From: Brachybacterium sillae
GTDB taxonomy: Bacteria > Actinomycetota > Actinomycetes > Actinomycetales > Dermabacteraceae
Length of the DNA: 64,000 bases
Assembly (NCBI RefSeq): GCF_025028335.1
Contig: NZ_JAFEUW010000001.1
Coordinates: 2,542,001-2,606,000 of the forward strand
Direction of reading: 5' to 3'
A program made the position numbers and the translations under genes. Under the pieces are notes generated by a model. The model was not told the DNA's origin and searched no databases. It saw only the letters and a program-made list of their open reading frames with translations. Of this stretch, positions 8,463-16,258 are shown one piece after another (within the stretch, counting starts at the first letter, position 1; the number at the start of each line of letters is the position of its first letter).

Positions 8463-8986
8463 CAGGATCCTTCGACGGGGTCGTCCTCGAACTGCAGCAG
8501 GAGGGCGCGCAGCGCCCCGGCGAGGGCGGTCGCCTCCGCGGTCCCCAGCGGCGCCAGCAGCGTTCGCTCCGCTGCGAGCAGCCCCTCGATCGCGGTGTCC
8601 ACTGCGGCTGCGCCCGCCGCCTCCAGGTGCACCCGCACGCTGCGACGGTCGCGCTCATCACGTTCACGGCGCACCAGGCCCCTCCGCTCCAGCTTGTCGA
8701 GACGCGTGGTCATGGTGCCGCTGGTGACCAGGGTCGAGCGCAGCAGCTCACCGGGGCTCGCGACACCGCCGTCGGTGCGGCGTAGCGCCGCCAGGACGTC
8801 GAACTCCCAGGCCTCGAGCTCGGCGCGGGTGAAGGCCTCACGCCGCGCCGCCTCCAGGTGACGCGCCAGACGATGCACCCGTGACATCACCGCCATGGGG
8901 GTGGTGTCGAGATCGGGCCGGGCGCGCTCCCACCCGGCGAGGATGCGATCGACCTCATCGGGACGTCTGGGGGGCGGGGTGGGCAT
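8462..8986 (-). CDS. MarR-family transcriptional regulator
   Basis: 174 residues from ATG 8986. Winged-helix core: LEAWEFDVLAALRRT, GELLRSTLVTSGTMTTRLDKLERRGLV (recognition helix), then the wing RRERDERDRRSVRVHLE and a C-terminal dimerisation helix. It is translationally coupled to the ABC-F gene, so it may control its own operon. The ligand is unknown. The longer open frame to 9106 is not used because TAGACT sits seven bases before 8986 and the extra N-terminal sequence is unlike MarR. Confidence 0.85.
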   Translation of the reverse strand: MPTPPPRRPDEVDRILAGWERARPDLDTTPMAVMSRVHRLARHLEAARREAFTRAELEAWEFDVLAALRRTDGGVASPGELLRSTLVTSGTMTTRLDKLERRGLVRRERDERDRRSVRVHLEAAGAAAVDTAIEGLLAAERTLLAPLGTAEATALAGALRALLLQFEDDPVEGS

Positions 8987-8993
8987 GGGGGGA

Positions 8994-8999
8994 AGTCTA
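8994..8999 (-). promoter_or_regulatory. -10 element for leaderless marR
   Basis: TAGACT on the minus strand, seven bases before the ATG at 8986. Confidence 0.45.
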
Positions 9000-9050
9000 G
9001 GCGGTGCGCCGACAGTGCCCCCCAGGCCGCGCCTCAGTGCCGCGTCCCGG

Positions 9051-9698
9051 TCATGAGGCGCGCTGCGCCCTGATCCGCGGTTGCTTCTCCAGGGCTCCGA
9101 GCCCATACCAGGAGAGGTTCACCAGCCGCGCCGCGACCTCCTCCTTGGCGGGCTTGCGGTGTTCCAACCACCAGTGGCCGGTGTAGGCGACCATGCCCAC
9201 CAGCATCTGGGCATACATGCCCGCGTCCCGCACGGGATACCCGTGCTGCTTCAGCTGCACCCCGAGGATCCGCTCCACGTTCCGCGCCACCTCCCCCAGC
9301 AGCACCGACAGGGTGCCGCCGTCGCCGACACCGGGGGAGTCCCGGGCGAGGATCCTGAAGCCGTCCTCGTGCTCATCGATGTAGGTGAGGAAGGCGAGGG
9401 CGGCGCGTTCCATCAGCACCCGCGGGTGGGCGCGGGGTTCCTGCAGGGAGTCCTCCAGGGCGCGCAGCAGGGTCCCGGTCTCCCGGTCGACCACCACCGC
9501 ATACAGGCCCTCCTTGCCGCCGAAGTGTCCGTAGACGATCGGCTTCGACACGCCCGCGGCCGCGGCCACCTCCTCCACGGAGGTGGCGTCGTACCCCTTC
9601 TCCGCGAAGAGGCGGCGGCCCACGTCCACCAACTGCTCGCGTCGCTCTCGCCCGGTCATCCGGGCGGTGCGGGCGCGACGTCTCTCCTCGGCGGGCAT
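9051..9698 (-). CDS. TetR/AcrR-family transcriptional regulator
   Basis: 215 residues from ATG 9698. TetR N-terminal HTH: REQLVDVGRRLFAEKGYDATSVEEVAAAAGVSKPIVYGHFGGKEGLY (quoted in parts: RRLFAEKGYDATS; AAGVSKPIVYGHF). The C-terminal helical ligand domain contains LVGMVAYTGHWWLEHR. The partner gene is not obvious: the tRNA and glmU lie divergently upstream, and the ABC-F/marR pair lies downstream on the same strand after a 64-bp gap. Starts at codon 1 of the longer frame (9782) or at MTGRERR (9659) are possible. Confidence 0.85.
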   Translation of the reverse strand: MPAEERRRARTARMTGRERREQLVDVGRRLFAEKGYDATSVEEVAAAAGVSKPIVYGHFGGKEGLYAVVVDRETGTLLRALEDSLQEPRAHPRVLMERAALAFLTYIDEHEDGFRILARDSPGVGDGGTLSVLLGEVARNVERILGVQLKQHGYPVRDAGMYAQMLVGMVAYTGHWWLEHRKPAKEEVAARLVNLSWYGLGALEKQPRIRAQRAS

Positions 9699-9774
9699 GG
9701 CCGCATGATCGCACAGGGCCACCAGGGGTCGGGGCGCGGACGACGATAGGATCGGGCCCGCGCCCGCCGGGCGA

Positions 9775-9846
9775 TCCGCCATGGTGTAATCGGCAACACC
9801 TCAGATTTTGGTTCTGATGTTTCAGGTTCGAGTCCTGATGGCGGAA
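9775..9846 (+). tRNA. tRNA-Gln (anticodon TTG)
   Basis: 72-nt cloverleaf. Acceptor arm TCCGCCA pairs with TGGCGGA. The anticodon stem TCAGA/TCTGA encloses a loop with TTG. The T arm contains GGTTCGAGTCC. The discriminator base is A; CCA is not encoded. Confidence 0.95.
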
Positions 9847-9888
9847 CGGCCGTGAGAACCGCGGCTCAGCCGACCCCCAGGAGATCCT

Positions 9889-11415
9889 GTGACCCTCGCT
9901 GCCCCTCCCGCACCCGCCGCCGTCATCGTGCTCGCCGCCGGGGCCGGCACGCGCATGCGTTCCGCCACCCCCAAGGTCCTCCACGAGATCGGTGGGCGTT
10001 CGCTGCTCATGCACGCGATCACTGCGGCCCGCGGCGTCGGGGCCGCGGAGCTGGTGGCCGTCGTGCGTCACGAACGCGAGCGTGTCGTCACGCATCTCGC
10101 CGAGGCCGCCCCCGAGGTCGCCATCGCGGATCAGGACGACATCCCCGGCACCGGCCGCGCCGTGCAGTGCGGCCTGGAGAAGGTCCGTGCCGCCGCCGGC
10201 ACCGTGCTCGTGACCTACGGTGACGTGCCGCTGCTGGATACGCCCACCCTGCAGGCCCTGGTGGCCGAGCATGAGAGCACCCACGCCGCGGTCACCGTGC
10301 TCACCGCGCACATCGCGGACCCCACCGGGTACGGCCGCGTGCTGCGCAGCGAGGACGGCAGCGAGGTGCTCGGCATCGTCGAGCACAAGGACGCCACCGA
10401 GGCCCAGCGCGCCATCGACGAGATCAACTCCGGCATCTACGCCTTCGACCTCGAGGTGCTGCGCGACGCCCTGACCCGCATCGGCACCGACAACGCCCAG
10501 GGCGAGATGTACCTCACCGACGTGCTCGGCATCGCCCGCCAGGACGGCCGCAGCGTCCGCGCCAGCGTCACCGACGACGCGATCCTGGTCGAGGGCGCCA
10601 ACGATCGGGTGCAGCTGGCGCAGCTCGGTGCGGAACTGAACCGCCGCATCCTGGAGCGCCACATGCGCGCCGGTGTGACGATCGTCGACCCGGCCACCAC
10701 CTGGATCGACACCGAGGTCACCATCGGTCAGGACGTGACGATCCTTCCCGGCGTGCAGCTGCTCGGGGCCACCAGCATCGCGCAGGACGCGGTCATCGGC
10801 CCGGACTCCACCCTGCGCGACACCACGGTCGGTCAGGCAGCGGAGGTCGTGCGGACCCATTCCGTGCTCGCCGAGATCGGGCCCGAGGCGACCGTCGGGC
10901 CGTTCACCTACCTGCGACCCGGCACCGTGCTCGGCCGCAAGGGCAAGATCGGGGGCTTCGTCGAGACGAAGAACGCGCAGATCGCCGACGGCGCGAAGGT
11001 CCCGCACCTCAGCTATGTGGGGGATGCGGAGATCGGGGAGGGCAGCAACCTCGGCGCCGGCACCGTCACCGCCAACTACGACGGCGTGCACAAGCATCGG
11101 ACCGTGGTCGGCCGGCACGTGCGCGTCGGATCCGACACCACGCTCGTCGCGCCCGTCACCATCGGCGATGGCGCCGCGACCGGCGCCGGCACCACGGTGC
11201 GCGAGGACGTGCCCCCGGGCGCCCTGGCCGTCTCCGCCGGACCGCAGCGGAACGTGGAAGGATGGACCGCGCGTCGCCGGGGCGGGACCGCTGCCGACGA
11301 GGCGGCCCGACAGGCCCTCACCGCGCAGACGAACGGCCGTGGCGACGGCAGCACCCCCGACGCCGGCATCACCGACGCCGGCACCACCGACACCGAGGAG
11401 CGGGAGAACCGATGA
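9889..11415 (+). CDS. glmU: Bifunctional UDP-N-acetylglucosamine pyrophosphorylase / glucosamine-1-phosphate N-acetyltransferase
   Basis: 508 residues. N-terminal uridylyltransferase begins IVLAAGAGTRMRS, with YGDVPLLD and EINSGIYAFD. The left-handed beta-helix acetyltransferase follows from about residue 265, with hexapeptide turns, FVETKNAQI and NYDGVHKHRT. An Ala/Thr/Asp-rich disordered tail (about 50 residues) is common in actinobacteria. GlmU makes UDP-GlcNAc for peptidoglycan. The GTG start at 9889 has AGGAG five bases upstream. Its stop overlaps the prs ATG. Confidence 0.95.
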   Translation: MTLAAPPAPAAVIVLAAGAGTRMRSATPKVLHEIGGRSLLMHAITAARGVGAAELVAVVRHERERVVTHLAEAAPEVAIADQDDIPGTGRAVQCGLEKVRAAAGTVLVTYGDVPLLDTPTLQALVAEHESTHAAVTVLTAHIADPTGYGRVLRSEDGSEVLGIVEHKDATEAQRAIDEINSGIYAFDLEVLRDALTRIGTDNAQGEMYLTDVLGIARQDGRSVRASVTDDAILVEGANDRVQLAQLGAELNRRILERHMRAGVTIVDPATTWIDTEVTIGQDVTILPGVQLLGATSIAQDAVIGPDSTLRDTTVGQAAEVVRTHSVLAEIGPEATVGPFTYLRPGTVLGRKGKIGGFVETKNAQIADGAKVPHLSYVGDAEIGEGSNLGAGTVTANYDGVHKHRTVVGRHVRVGSDTTLVAPVTIGDGAATGAGTTVREDVPPGALAVSAGPQRNVEGWTARRRGGTAADEAARQALTAQTNGRGDGSTPDAGITDAGTTDTEERENR

Positions 11416-12392
11416 GCGGCATCGTCACCACAGGAGAGAAGCGACTGGTCCTCGCCACGGGCCGCGCCCACCCGGTCCTCGCCCAGGAGGTGGCCGAGGA
11501 GCTCGGCGTCGAGGTGCTCCCGATGGACGCCTGGGACTTCGCCAACGGCGAGATCTACGTGCGCTACGGCGAGTCCGTGCGCGGCACCGACGCCTTCGTG
11601 CTGCAGTCCCACCCCGCCCCCATCAACACCTGGCTGATGGAGCACCTGATCATGATCGATGCGCTGAAGCGAGCCTCCGCCAAGCGCATCACCGCGATCG
11701 CCCCGAGCTTCCCCTACGCCCGTCAGGACAAGAAGCACCGCGGCCGTGAGCCGATCTCCGCCCGCCTGGTCGCGGACCTCTACGAGACCGCCGGTGTGGA
11801 CCGGATGATCTCCGTTGATCTGCACGCCCCGCAGGTCCAGGGTTACTTCGCCCGGCCCGTCGACCACCTCATGGCGCTGCCGATCCTCGCCGACTACGTG
11901 AGCACGCAGTACGGCCAGGAGGACATCGCGGTCGTCTCCCCGGATGCCGGCCGCATCCGTGTCGCCGAGCAGTGGGCCAAGCGCCTGGGCGGCGTCGGCC
12001 TGGCGTTCATCCACAAGTCCCGTGACCCGAAGCGCCCGAACCAGGCGGTGGCCAAGCGCGTCATCGGTGAGGTCAGCGGCAAGACCTGCATCCTCGTCGA
12101 CGACATGATCGACACCGCCGGCACCATCGTGCAGGCCGTGGAGGCCCTGAAGACGCACGGGGCGAACTCCGTGGTGGTCGCGACCACCCACCCGATCTTC
12201 TCCGACCCCGCCTCCGAGCGTCTGCGCACCGCCGGTCTGCGGGAGGTCATCTGCACGAACACCCTGCCGATCCCGCCGGAGAAGCAGTTCGAGGGCCTCA
12301 CGCAGCTGTCGATCGCGCCGCTGATCGCCCGCGCCATCCGCGCGGTGTTCGACGACGGCTCCGTGACGAGCCTCTTCGACGGCGAGGTCTGA
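11412..12392 (+). CDS. prs: Ribose-phosphate pyrophosphokinase
   Basis: 326 residues. Catalytic features of class I PRPP synthase: FANGEIYVRY, the flexible loop SFPYARQDKKHRGREPIS, SVDLHAPQVQGYF and the PRPP-binding LVDDMIDTAGTIV. It makes PRPP from ribose-5-phosphate and ATP for nucleotide, His and Trp synthesis. It is coupled to glmU by ATGA. In related actinobacteria prs is usually followed by rplY; here the two are 10.5 kb apart. Confidence 0.95.
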   Translation: MSGIVTTGEKRLVLATGRAHPVLAQEVAEELGVEVLPMDAWDFANGEIYVRYGESVRGTDAFVLQSHPAPINTWLMEHLIMIDALKRASAKRITAIAPSFPYARQDKKHRGREPISARLVADLYETAGVDRMISVDLHAPQVQGYFARPVDHLMALPILADYVSTQYGQEDIAVVSPDAGRIRVAEQWAKRLGGVGLAFIHKSRDPKRPNQAVAKRVIGEVSGKTCILVDDMIDTAGTIVQAVEALKTHGANSVVVATTHPIFSDPASERLRTAGLREVICTNTLPIPPEKQFEGLTQLSIAPLIARAIRAVFDDGSVTSLFDGEV

Positions 12393-12463
12393 GCCCGCGG
12401 CGCCGCGGCGCCTCCCCAGGCGCGGCGCGCTGCACCGAGACCGCGTCCCTGACCGCCCCTGCT

Positions 12464-12504
12464 CGAGGACCCCGCAGCCTCCCCACGAGGCTGCGGGGTC
12501 CTCG
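12464..12504. terminator. Terminator hairpin after prs
   Basis: Perfect 18-bp stem (12464-12481 with 12487-12504) and a five-base loop, about 70 bp after the prs stop. It marks the left edge of the conserved backbone. Confidence 0.85.
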
Positions 12505-12693
12505 TGGTGTCATCGCCCTCGGGCTGGTCACGGCTGCTCGACCGCACCAAGCGGTTCCGGTGGCCCCACCATGAACGGATGGGAAAACGCTGGGGATACG
12601 GGATGAAGGTCCTGTGGAACATGTCTGCGGTCTGCCAGACGGAATTCGTCACACCGACGGGCCCTACCCCCGGATCTTGGACACGGGGTGTGA
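12505..12693. other. Spacer between the prs terminator and IS3 debris
   Basis: No gene is recognised. The stretch around 12665-12690 (ACCCCCGGATCTTGGACAC) resembles the outer end of an IS3-family element and may be the left terminal repeat of the orfB fragment that follows. Confidence 0.35.
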
Positions 12694-13290
12694 TTACGCA
12701 GCCGTCGGCAGCGTAGCGGTGTTGCCGGTCTCGTAGAGGACCGGCGGGACGTAGCGGCACCACGAATGGCGTCGCTTGGTGTTGTAGGGGACGAGCCACC
12801 TGAAGACCTGCCGGCGGCAGACCAGTTCGTTGCTCCAGCAGGCGGCGTCTTGGAGAACCTCGCGCTTCATGGTGGCGTTGAACGACTCGGCCAACGCGTT
12901 GTCCGCGCTGGACCCGACGGCGCCCATGGACTGGGTGACGCCGAGCTTGCGACAGAGCTTGGCGTAGTCCTTCGAGCAGTAGACCGACCCGTGGTCGCTG
13001 TGAAATACGCTGCCCTTGAGGGTGCCCCGGGTTGCGGAGGCGGCCTTCAACGCGTCCTCGACGAGCTCGGTACGCATGTGGTCAGCGATGGCCCACCCGA
13101 CAAGCCGACGGCTGTAGCAGTCGATCACGGTCGCCAGGTAGAGGTTCGTGCCGTCGGCGATCGGCAGATAGGTGATGTCGCCGACGTAGCGCAGCCCTGG
13201 CGCCGGGGCGGTGAAGTCGCTCTTGAGCAGGTCGGGGTACTTCTGGCCAGACGGTTCGGGGATCGTGGTCCGCACCCGCCGCTTCTTCAC
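12694..13290 (-). pseudogene. IS3-family transposase OrfB, catalytic part only
   Basis: 198 residues from an internal GTG; the reading frame is open further upstream (LQGIRGYV) without a credible start. An rve integrase core is present with the DDE residues: Asp in VGDITYLP, Asp in VFHSDHGS and Glu in NALAESFNA. The end is RRHSWCRYVPPVLYE. Normal OrfB proteins are 280-300 residues with an N-terminal helix-turn-helix, which is absent here. It is a 5'-truncated fragment. Confidence 0.8.
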
Positions 13291-13356
13291 ATAGCCCCGG
13301 ATTCCTTGCAGCCGCGGTGCCGACGTGCTCGGCCAGCCCGTCGACGGCCGGGTTGA

Positions 13357-13761
13357 TCACCGCGGCGACCGCGGCGGCTTGTCCGCGCTCTCGGAGGGCG
13401 TCTCCAAGAGCGCGTGTGCCTTTCCCATCAGGTCCAGCGCCGCCCTGGTCCTGGCCAGCTCGGCCTCGGCCTTCTCCGCCCGGGCCCGTAGCGCCTGCAG
13501 CTCCCGCTCGCGCCGGTCCCGCGGCTTGCTGCCCAGCCCGGACAGCGAGCCGGCGGCCGCGGCCTTGCGCCACTCGATGATGTGGGAGGTGTACAGGCCC
13601 TCCCGGCGCAGGATCTCCCCCCGCCCAGAGCGGTCCGCGGCGTCGTACTCGGCCAGGATCGCCGCTTTGAACTCGGCGGTGAACGTCCGCCTCTTGGGCC
13701 GGTCAGCACGAGGAGCCATAGCCCCATCATCGGTGCCGACGTCAGCAACCGTCATCGTCAT
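13357..13761 (-). CDS. IS3-family transposase OrfA
   Basis: 134 residues. Helix-turn-helix of the IS3 OrfA type (RRTFTAEFKAAILAEYDAA...EILRREGLYTSHIIEWRKA) followed by a leucine-zipper-like coiled coil (RERELQALRARAEKAEAELARTR, seen in parts). The protein ends in LLETPSESADKPPRSPR, where a longer OrfA/OrfB fusion by frameshifting would normally begin. It is intact as an ORF, but its partner OrfB is not present in full. Confidence 0.75.
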   Translation of the reverse strand: MTMTVADVGTDDGAMAPRADRPKRRTFTAEFKAAILAEYDAADRSGRGEILRREGLYTSHIIEWRKAAAAGSLSGLGSKPRDRRERELQALRARAEKAEAELARTRAALDLMGKAHALLETPSESADKPPRSPR

Positions 13762-13806
13762 CTCAGTATTGGTCCGTTCTCGCCCCGGGCAGTGCGAAGG
13801 TCAGCA

Positions 13807-14268
13807 GTGCTGGTGTCTCACCCCATCCTGACGCACAGGGTGGGCCCGCAGACCCGCGGTGCACTGAACGGCGGGGGCGCTTCGATCTCTACCGGCGGAA
13901 CGTCTGCTCCGGCTCCGGCGCACTCTGCGACGAACTCTCAGCAGGCGATCGTCGACGCCGCGCGCAGCCAGGTCGGGGTCTCGTACTCGTGGGGGACCTC
14001 CAAGCCGGGTGTCAGCTTCGACTGCTCGGGGCTGAGCTCGTACGCGTACGCGCAGGCCGGCATCGCCGTGCCTCGCACCTCGTCGCAGCAGGAGGCGGCC
14101 GGCACCACGATCTCGAAGTCCGAGGCTAAGCCGGGTGACCTCGTGGTGTGGCCGAGCCACCTGGGAATCTACGCGGGCGGCAACACGGTGATCGACGCCG
14201 GCAACAGCAAGGGCTCCGTCAGCGAGCGCACCATCTGGGGTTCGCCGACCTTCGTCACCTTCCGCTGA
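13807..14268 (+). CDS. NlpC/P60-family cell-wall hydrolase, 5'-truncated
   Basis: The C-terminal 110 residues form a complete NlpC/P60 (C40 peptidase) domain. QQAIVDAARSQVGVSYSWG leads to the catalytic Cys in SFDCSGLSSYAYAQAG, then KPGDLVVWPSHLGIYAGG with the catalytic His. Such enzymes cut D-Glu-diamino-acid bonds in peptidoglycan. No signal peptide, LysM or coiled coil precedes the domain. Upstream sequence runs straight into the IS3 remnant, so the native start was probably lost. GTG 13807 or GTG 13813 is a makeshift start, and the gene may be dead. Confidence 0.7.
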   Translation: MLVSHPILTHRVGPQTRGALNGGGASISTGGTSAPAPAHSATNSQQAIVDAARSQVGVSYSWGTSKPGVSFDCSGLSSYAYAQAGIAVPRTSSQQEAAGTTISKSEAKPGDLVVWPSHLGIYAGGNTVIDAGNSKGSVSERTIWGSPTFVTFR

Positions 14269-14287
14269 CAGCACGCCACGACGCCAG

Positions 14288-14328
14288 CGTAGAGGGAGCC
14301 TCGACCACCGGTCGGGGCTCCCTCTACG
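14288..14328. terminator. Hairpin terminator between NlpC/P60 gene and copper-storage gene
   Basis: 19-bp stem with one G-T pair (14288-14306 with 14310-14328) and a three-base loop, between convergent genes. Confidence 0.8.
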
Positions 14329-14344
14329 TGCAGAGGCAGCGGTG

Positions 14345-14755
14345 TCAGCCGATCGAGGCGAGCAGCTCGGCGCAGGCCTTCTCGCAGCGTCGGCAGGCCT
14401 CGGCACAGACGTTGCAGTGCTCGTGCATGCCGGCGTGCTTCTCGCACTCCTCGGCGCAGGAACGGCACGCTGCCCGACACGCCTCGAGCAGAGCACGGTT
14501 CAGGGCAACGTTGGTGCCCGTCTGACGGGACAGGACCCGACCGGTCGTCGCGCAGACGTCGGCGCAGTCCTGGTTCAGGCGAATGCACTGGGTCAGCTCC
14601 GCCACCATGTCCTCGGCCAAGCAGGCGTCCGCGCAGGCGGTGCAGGTCTGGGCACACTCGAAGCAAGCCTCGATGCACTCAGCGAGCTTCTGCTGGTCGA
14701 TGCTGCCGAGGTCCTTGGGGTAGGTCTGAAGCATGGATGCGACGTGATGGGTCAT
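14345..14755 (-). CDS. Four-helix-bundle copper-storage-type protein (DUF326, Csp3-like)
   Basis: 136 residues with 18 cysteines spaced along amphipathic helices (AECIEACFECAQTCTAC; DCADVC; EACRAACRSCAEEC; CNVCAEACRRC) plus conserved histidines. This is the pattern of DUF326 / Csp proteins, whose four-helix bundles store many Cu(I) ions. No signal peptide is visible, so it should be cytosolic, like Csp3. Start ATG 14755 has AAGGAG upstream. It stands divergent from the ydhK-cueP-tlpA-ccdA operon within the copper cluster, which supports a copper role. No binding data can be inferred from sequence. Confidence 0.88.
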   Translation of the reverse strand: MTHHVASMLQTYPKDLGSIDQQKLAECIEACFECAQTCTACADACLAEDMVAELTQCIRLNQDCADVCATTGRVLSRQTGTNVALNRALLEACRAACRSCAEECEKHAGMHEHCNVCAEACRRCEKACAELLASIG

Positions 14756-14976
14756 GGTTCTGCTCCTTCTCGCTCCGAACGGACCGGCGGATAGCGGCCC
14801 GCCCTGACGACGATAGTCAGGCCATCACGAGAGACGGAAGCGAGTGGACCGTGCGTTCGGAGGCAGGACGAAGAGACTGGTCAGCGCTGTGCTCAAGACA
14901 TCGAGACGTGATCTTGAGGGGACCTTGATCTGGGGGTCCTAGGCTCGTGCAAAATGTCCTCTGGCTAGGAGAAATC
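14756..14976. other. Divergent promoter region of the copper genes
   Basis: 220 bp between the divergent DUF326 and ydhK genes. It must carry both promoters. CTTGAGGGG/CTTGATCTG-like stretches are present near 14911-14935, but no convincing operator palindrome was found. Confidence 0.35.
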
Positions 14977-15573
14977 ATGCGTTCTCGTCGCTCTTTCGGT
15001 CGTTTCGCGGCGGTCGTCGTCACCGGTGCGATTGTGCTTGCCGGATGCACTGACAGCGGGTCTGACGAAGGTCAGACCTCGGGCGGGTCGGCGGCGGCCG
15101 AGACGTCCGAAGCGTCCGATAGTGGCGGCCACGGGGGCATGGAGCATCCGATGGATGGTGGCCCGGCACCGGAGGGGATGGCACCGGCGGAGGATCCCGA
15201 GTTCCCTGTCGGCACGGAGGTGACGCTCACGGCGGACCACATGGAGGGCATGGAGGGCGCGACGGCGACGATCTCCGGTGCCTTCGACACCACCACGTAC
15301 GCGGTCAGCTTCACCCCGACCGATGGTGGCGATCCGGTCACCGACCACAAGTGGGTTGTTCACGAGGAGCTCGAGGACCCGGGCGAGGCACCGCTGGCGG
15401 AGGGCACCGAGGTGGTGATCATCGCCGATCACATGGCGGGTATGGAGGGTGCTGAGGCCACCATCGACAGTGCCACCGAGGAGACCGTGTACATGGTCGA
15501 CTTCGAGGCCGACGGGATGATGATGACGAACCACAAGTGGGTCGTCGAGAGCGAGATCGAGCCCCTCCAGTGA
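14977..15573 (+). CDS. ydhK: YdhK/DUF1541-family lipoprotein
   Basis: 198 residues from ATG 14977 (AGGAGA six bases upstream). The signal peptide has lipobox LAGC (Cys24), followed by a Ser/Glu/Met/His-rich linker (GGHGGMEHPMDGG). Two tandem copies of the YdhK domain follow: EVTLTADHMEGMEGATATI...DHKWVVHEE, then EVVIIADHMAGMEGAEATI...NHKWVVESE. Met and His in each DHMxGMxGA motif are plausible Cu(I) ligands (inference). The family often sits next to copper ATPases. The protein is anchored on the outer face of the membrane. It overlaps cueP by GTGA. Confidence 0.85.
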   Translation: MRSRRSFGRFAAVVVTGAIVLAGCTDSGSDEGQTSGGSAAAETSEASDSGGHGGMEHPMDGGPAPEGMAPAEDPEFPVGTEVTLTADHMEGMEGATATISGAFDTTTYAVSFTPTDGGDPVTDHKWVVHEELEDPGEAPLAEGTEVVIIADHMAGMEGAEATIDSATEETVYMVDFEADGMMMTNHKWVVESEIEPLQ

Positions 15574-16223
15574 ACTCCCCGGCAAGACCGCGTAGCGCGT
15601 TGGGTCCCTCCGGCGGTGGATCCCGCCGCGGGATCGGCCAGCTGCCCCGACGATCACTCTTGATCGGTGTCGGACTGCTCCCGTTCGTGGTCGCTGGCTG
15701 TGGGATCCGCGGAGCTGAGGACGCTCCCGTCACGGGAGATGAGGACCTGCTCCGGGAACATGGGTTCGCTGACGCCGACGCACAGGAGATCATCGACCAG
15801 CTTGAAGCGCTCCCGGTGGCTGAGCGACCGCAGAACCTGATCGCCAGCGTCACCGCGACATCCCTTCAGCTCAGTGACGATGCAGGGCGCGAGGCCGAGC
15901 TGCCCCTTCCCGAGGACCAGTTCTACTTGTCGGTGGCCCCGTTCGTCGAGACCACCCACGAGTGCGCCTTCCACAGCCTGACCACGTGCCGCGGAGAACT
16001 GCGCAGCCGCGAGCTCACCGTGAGCGTGGTCGACAGCAGCTCGGGCGAGGTCCTTGAGGAGGGCACTCGCACCACGCACGACAACGGGTTTGTCGGTTTC
16101 TGGTTGCCGCGCGGGATCACCGCCGAGCTCACGTGCGCCCTCGAGGACGTCACAGGGACCGCGTCCATCTCGACCCAGGCGGAGGATGATCTGACCTGTC
16201 TGACCAGTCTCCAGCTGACGTGA
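15570..16223 (+). CDS. cueP: CueP-family extracytoplasmic copper-binding lipoprotein
   Basis: 217 residues from GTG 15570. Arg-rich N-terminus (QLPRRSLLIG), hydrophobic segment and lipobox VAGC (Cys44). The mature part carries CueP hallmarks: LPVAERPQNLIASVTA, HSLTTCRGEL, the strand pair DNGFVGFWLPRGI, and the C-terminal DDLTCLTSLQL. In Salmonella CueP is a major periplasmic copper protein; the conserved Cys pair is implicated in copper binding and redox. This one is membrane-tethered, as expected without an outer membrane. It is translated from the ydhK stop (GTGA), with a TlpA/CcdA pair just downstream. Confidence 0.88.
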   Translation: MNSPARPRSALGPSGGGSRRGIGQLPRRSLLIGVGLLPFVVAGCGIRGAEDAPVTGDEDLLREHGFADADAQEIIDQLEALPVAERPQNLIASVTATSLQLSDDAGREAELPLPEDQFYLSVAPFVETTHECAFHSLTTCRGELRSRELTVSVVDSSSGEVLEEGTRTTHDNGFVGFWLPRGITAELTCALEDVTGTASISTQAEDDLTCLTSLQLT

Positions 16224-16258
16224 GCAGGTGAAGCACCCGGTCCGCCTTCTGGCATTCG

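Larger units (their letters stand above)
12664..13770 (-). mobile_element. IS3-family remnant, apparently a chimera of two elements
   Basis: Contains an orfA-type ORF (13357-13761) and the 3' two-thirds of an orfB (12694 to about 13338) on the minus strand. The N-terminal HTH_21-type part of OrfB is missing. The sequence between the two ORFs (VINPAVDGLAEHVGTAA) belongs to the start of a different OrfB type. It joins directly to LQGIRGYVKKRRVRT in another frame. A candidate outer end is seen only on the left, and no matching right inverted repeat was found. The element is therefore probably immobile. Confidence 0.7.
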
